From: Pararhodobacter sp.
GTDB taxonomy: Bacteria > Pseudomonadota > Alphaproteobacteria > Rhodobacterales > Rhodobacteraceae
Reading direction: 5' to 3'
Assembly (NCBI GenBank): GCA_020832545.1
Contig: JAFIEK010000007.1
Coordinates: 1 to 64,000 of the forward strand
Length of the DNA stretch: 64,000 nt
Part shown: piece by piece, positions 63,806-64,000 of the stretch
How the letters are laid out: the number at the start of each line of letters is the position of its first letter
Position numbering within the stretch: position 1 is the first letter of the stretch
Notes under the pieces: generated by a model
What the model saw: only the letters and a program-made list of their open reading frames with translations
The model's database searches: none
Told to the model about the DNA's origin: nothing
Program-made: the position numbers and the translations under genes

Positions 63806-64000
63806 TCAGAACCCGCGCTGTACGCGGCTGAACGTTTCGGACCATTCGGCCTCGTTCCCGTTCCAGTAGGCCGGATCGGCAAAAGTCAGCGCCTCCAGCG
63901 TGCCGCTTGGGTCATAGGCAGGCAATGTCGGGATCTTCTCGCCCAGATCAACCTTGGTGCCATCCAGCGCGGGCGGATAGTTCTGCCCTTCGGCCACCGC
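63806..64000 (-). CDS. ABC transporter substrate-binding protein, C-terminal fragment
   Basis: Sixty-four C-terminal residues are present; the rest lies beyond the right edge. The frame is open to position 64000. The end ADPAYWNGNEAEWSETFSRVQRGF, with a W and a final RVQ, fits the last helix of spermidine/putrescine-type (PotD) binding proteins. The position directly upstream of a PotA-type ATPase supports this. Identity cannot be refined from the fragment. Confidence 0.7.
   Translation of the reverse strand, partial: AVAEGQNYPPALDGTKVDLGEKIPTLPAYDPSGTLEALTFADPAYWNGNEAEWSETFSRVQRGF

Noticed and set aside
1-64000. tRNA, rRNA, CRISPR, IS or prophage content
   Set aside because: I saw no tRNA-like cloverleaf, no regular spaced repeats, no transposase or phage genes; coding is continuous housekeeping and metabolic sequence.

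Overview
The window is a stretch of chromosome from a GC-rich alphaproteobacterium, almost certainly of the Rhodobacteraceae (Roseobacter/Rhodobacter relatives). The main evidence is the gene order pckA / chvI-chvG-hprK-rapZ-EIIA-HPr, the ethylmalonyl-CoA pathway pair ccr and ecm, several families that I know chiefly from this group (TIGR02186, DUF6455, DUF6473-like, the HIG1-like twin-membrane protein), and an intergenic repeat I associate with the family. No prophage, IS element, CRISPR array, rRNA or tRNA was seen. The region reads as ordinary, densely packed core chromosome, with many 1-11 base overlaps between genes.

Layout. 1-6150: pckA (cut by the left edge) diverges from a translationally coupled ChvI/ChvG two-component system, short HPr kinase, RapZ, a mannose-type EIIA and HPr. 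This is a regulatory PTS without sugar-transport subunits. 6150-15300: 3-hydroxybutyryl-CoA dehydrogenase, a DUF6473-like gene, etfBA, cobalamin adenosyltransferase with a small membrane protein, an SDR, a LuxO-like sigma54 activator coupled to an Hpt protein, and propionyl-CoA synthetase prpE. 15485-17764: malic enzyme maeB. 17985-22600: nucleoside salvage operon cdd-deoA-deoB-add, then upp. 22670-28511: a SPOR lipoprotein-like or secreted protein, a membrane protein resembling a degenerate M48 peptidase, an FAD amine oxidase, OsmC, deoD and an alpha/beta hydrolase. 28609-42407: acyl-CoA synthetase, ABC exporter, AGCS symporter, DUF4139 protein, SF1 helicase, DUF6455 protein, UspA plus BCCT transporter, thpR, a stand-alone Lrp ligand domain and an SDR. 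42553-48965: TIGR02186 plus TauE/SafE, then a BMP-family (nucleoside-type) ABC transporter. 49137-54083: rimI, tsaB, nfuA, clpB and a 66-residue conserved protein. 54203-59167: ccr, an acyltransferase and ecm. 59192-64000: dgcN, dgcA, an aminotransferase and a polyamine/amino-acid-type ABC transporter cut by the right edge.

How the genes fit together. Much of the window serves acyl-CoA and C3/C4 metabolism. Ccr and Ecm assimilate acetyl-CoA, PrpE feeds propionyl-CoA, the adenosyltransferase makes the cofactor for B12 mutases such as Ecm, and PckA and MaeB link C4 acids to C3. EtfAB takes electrons from acyl-CoA dehydrogenation. A second theme is nucleoside uptake and salvage. A third is probable D-glutamate catabolism (DgcN/DgcA).

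No wholly new system is obvious. The strongest leads in non-coding DNA are a 69-bp intergenic repeat, found immediately 3' of two genes, whose stem differences are compensatory, and candidate operators at pckA, prpE and maeB. All functional calls come from reading protein sequence by eye against remembered families; no database search was run.
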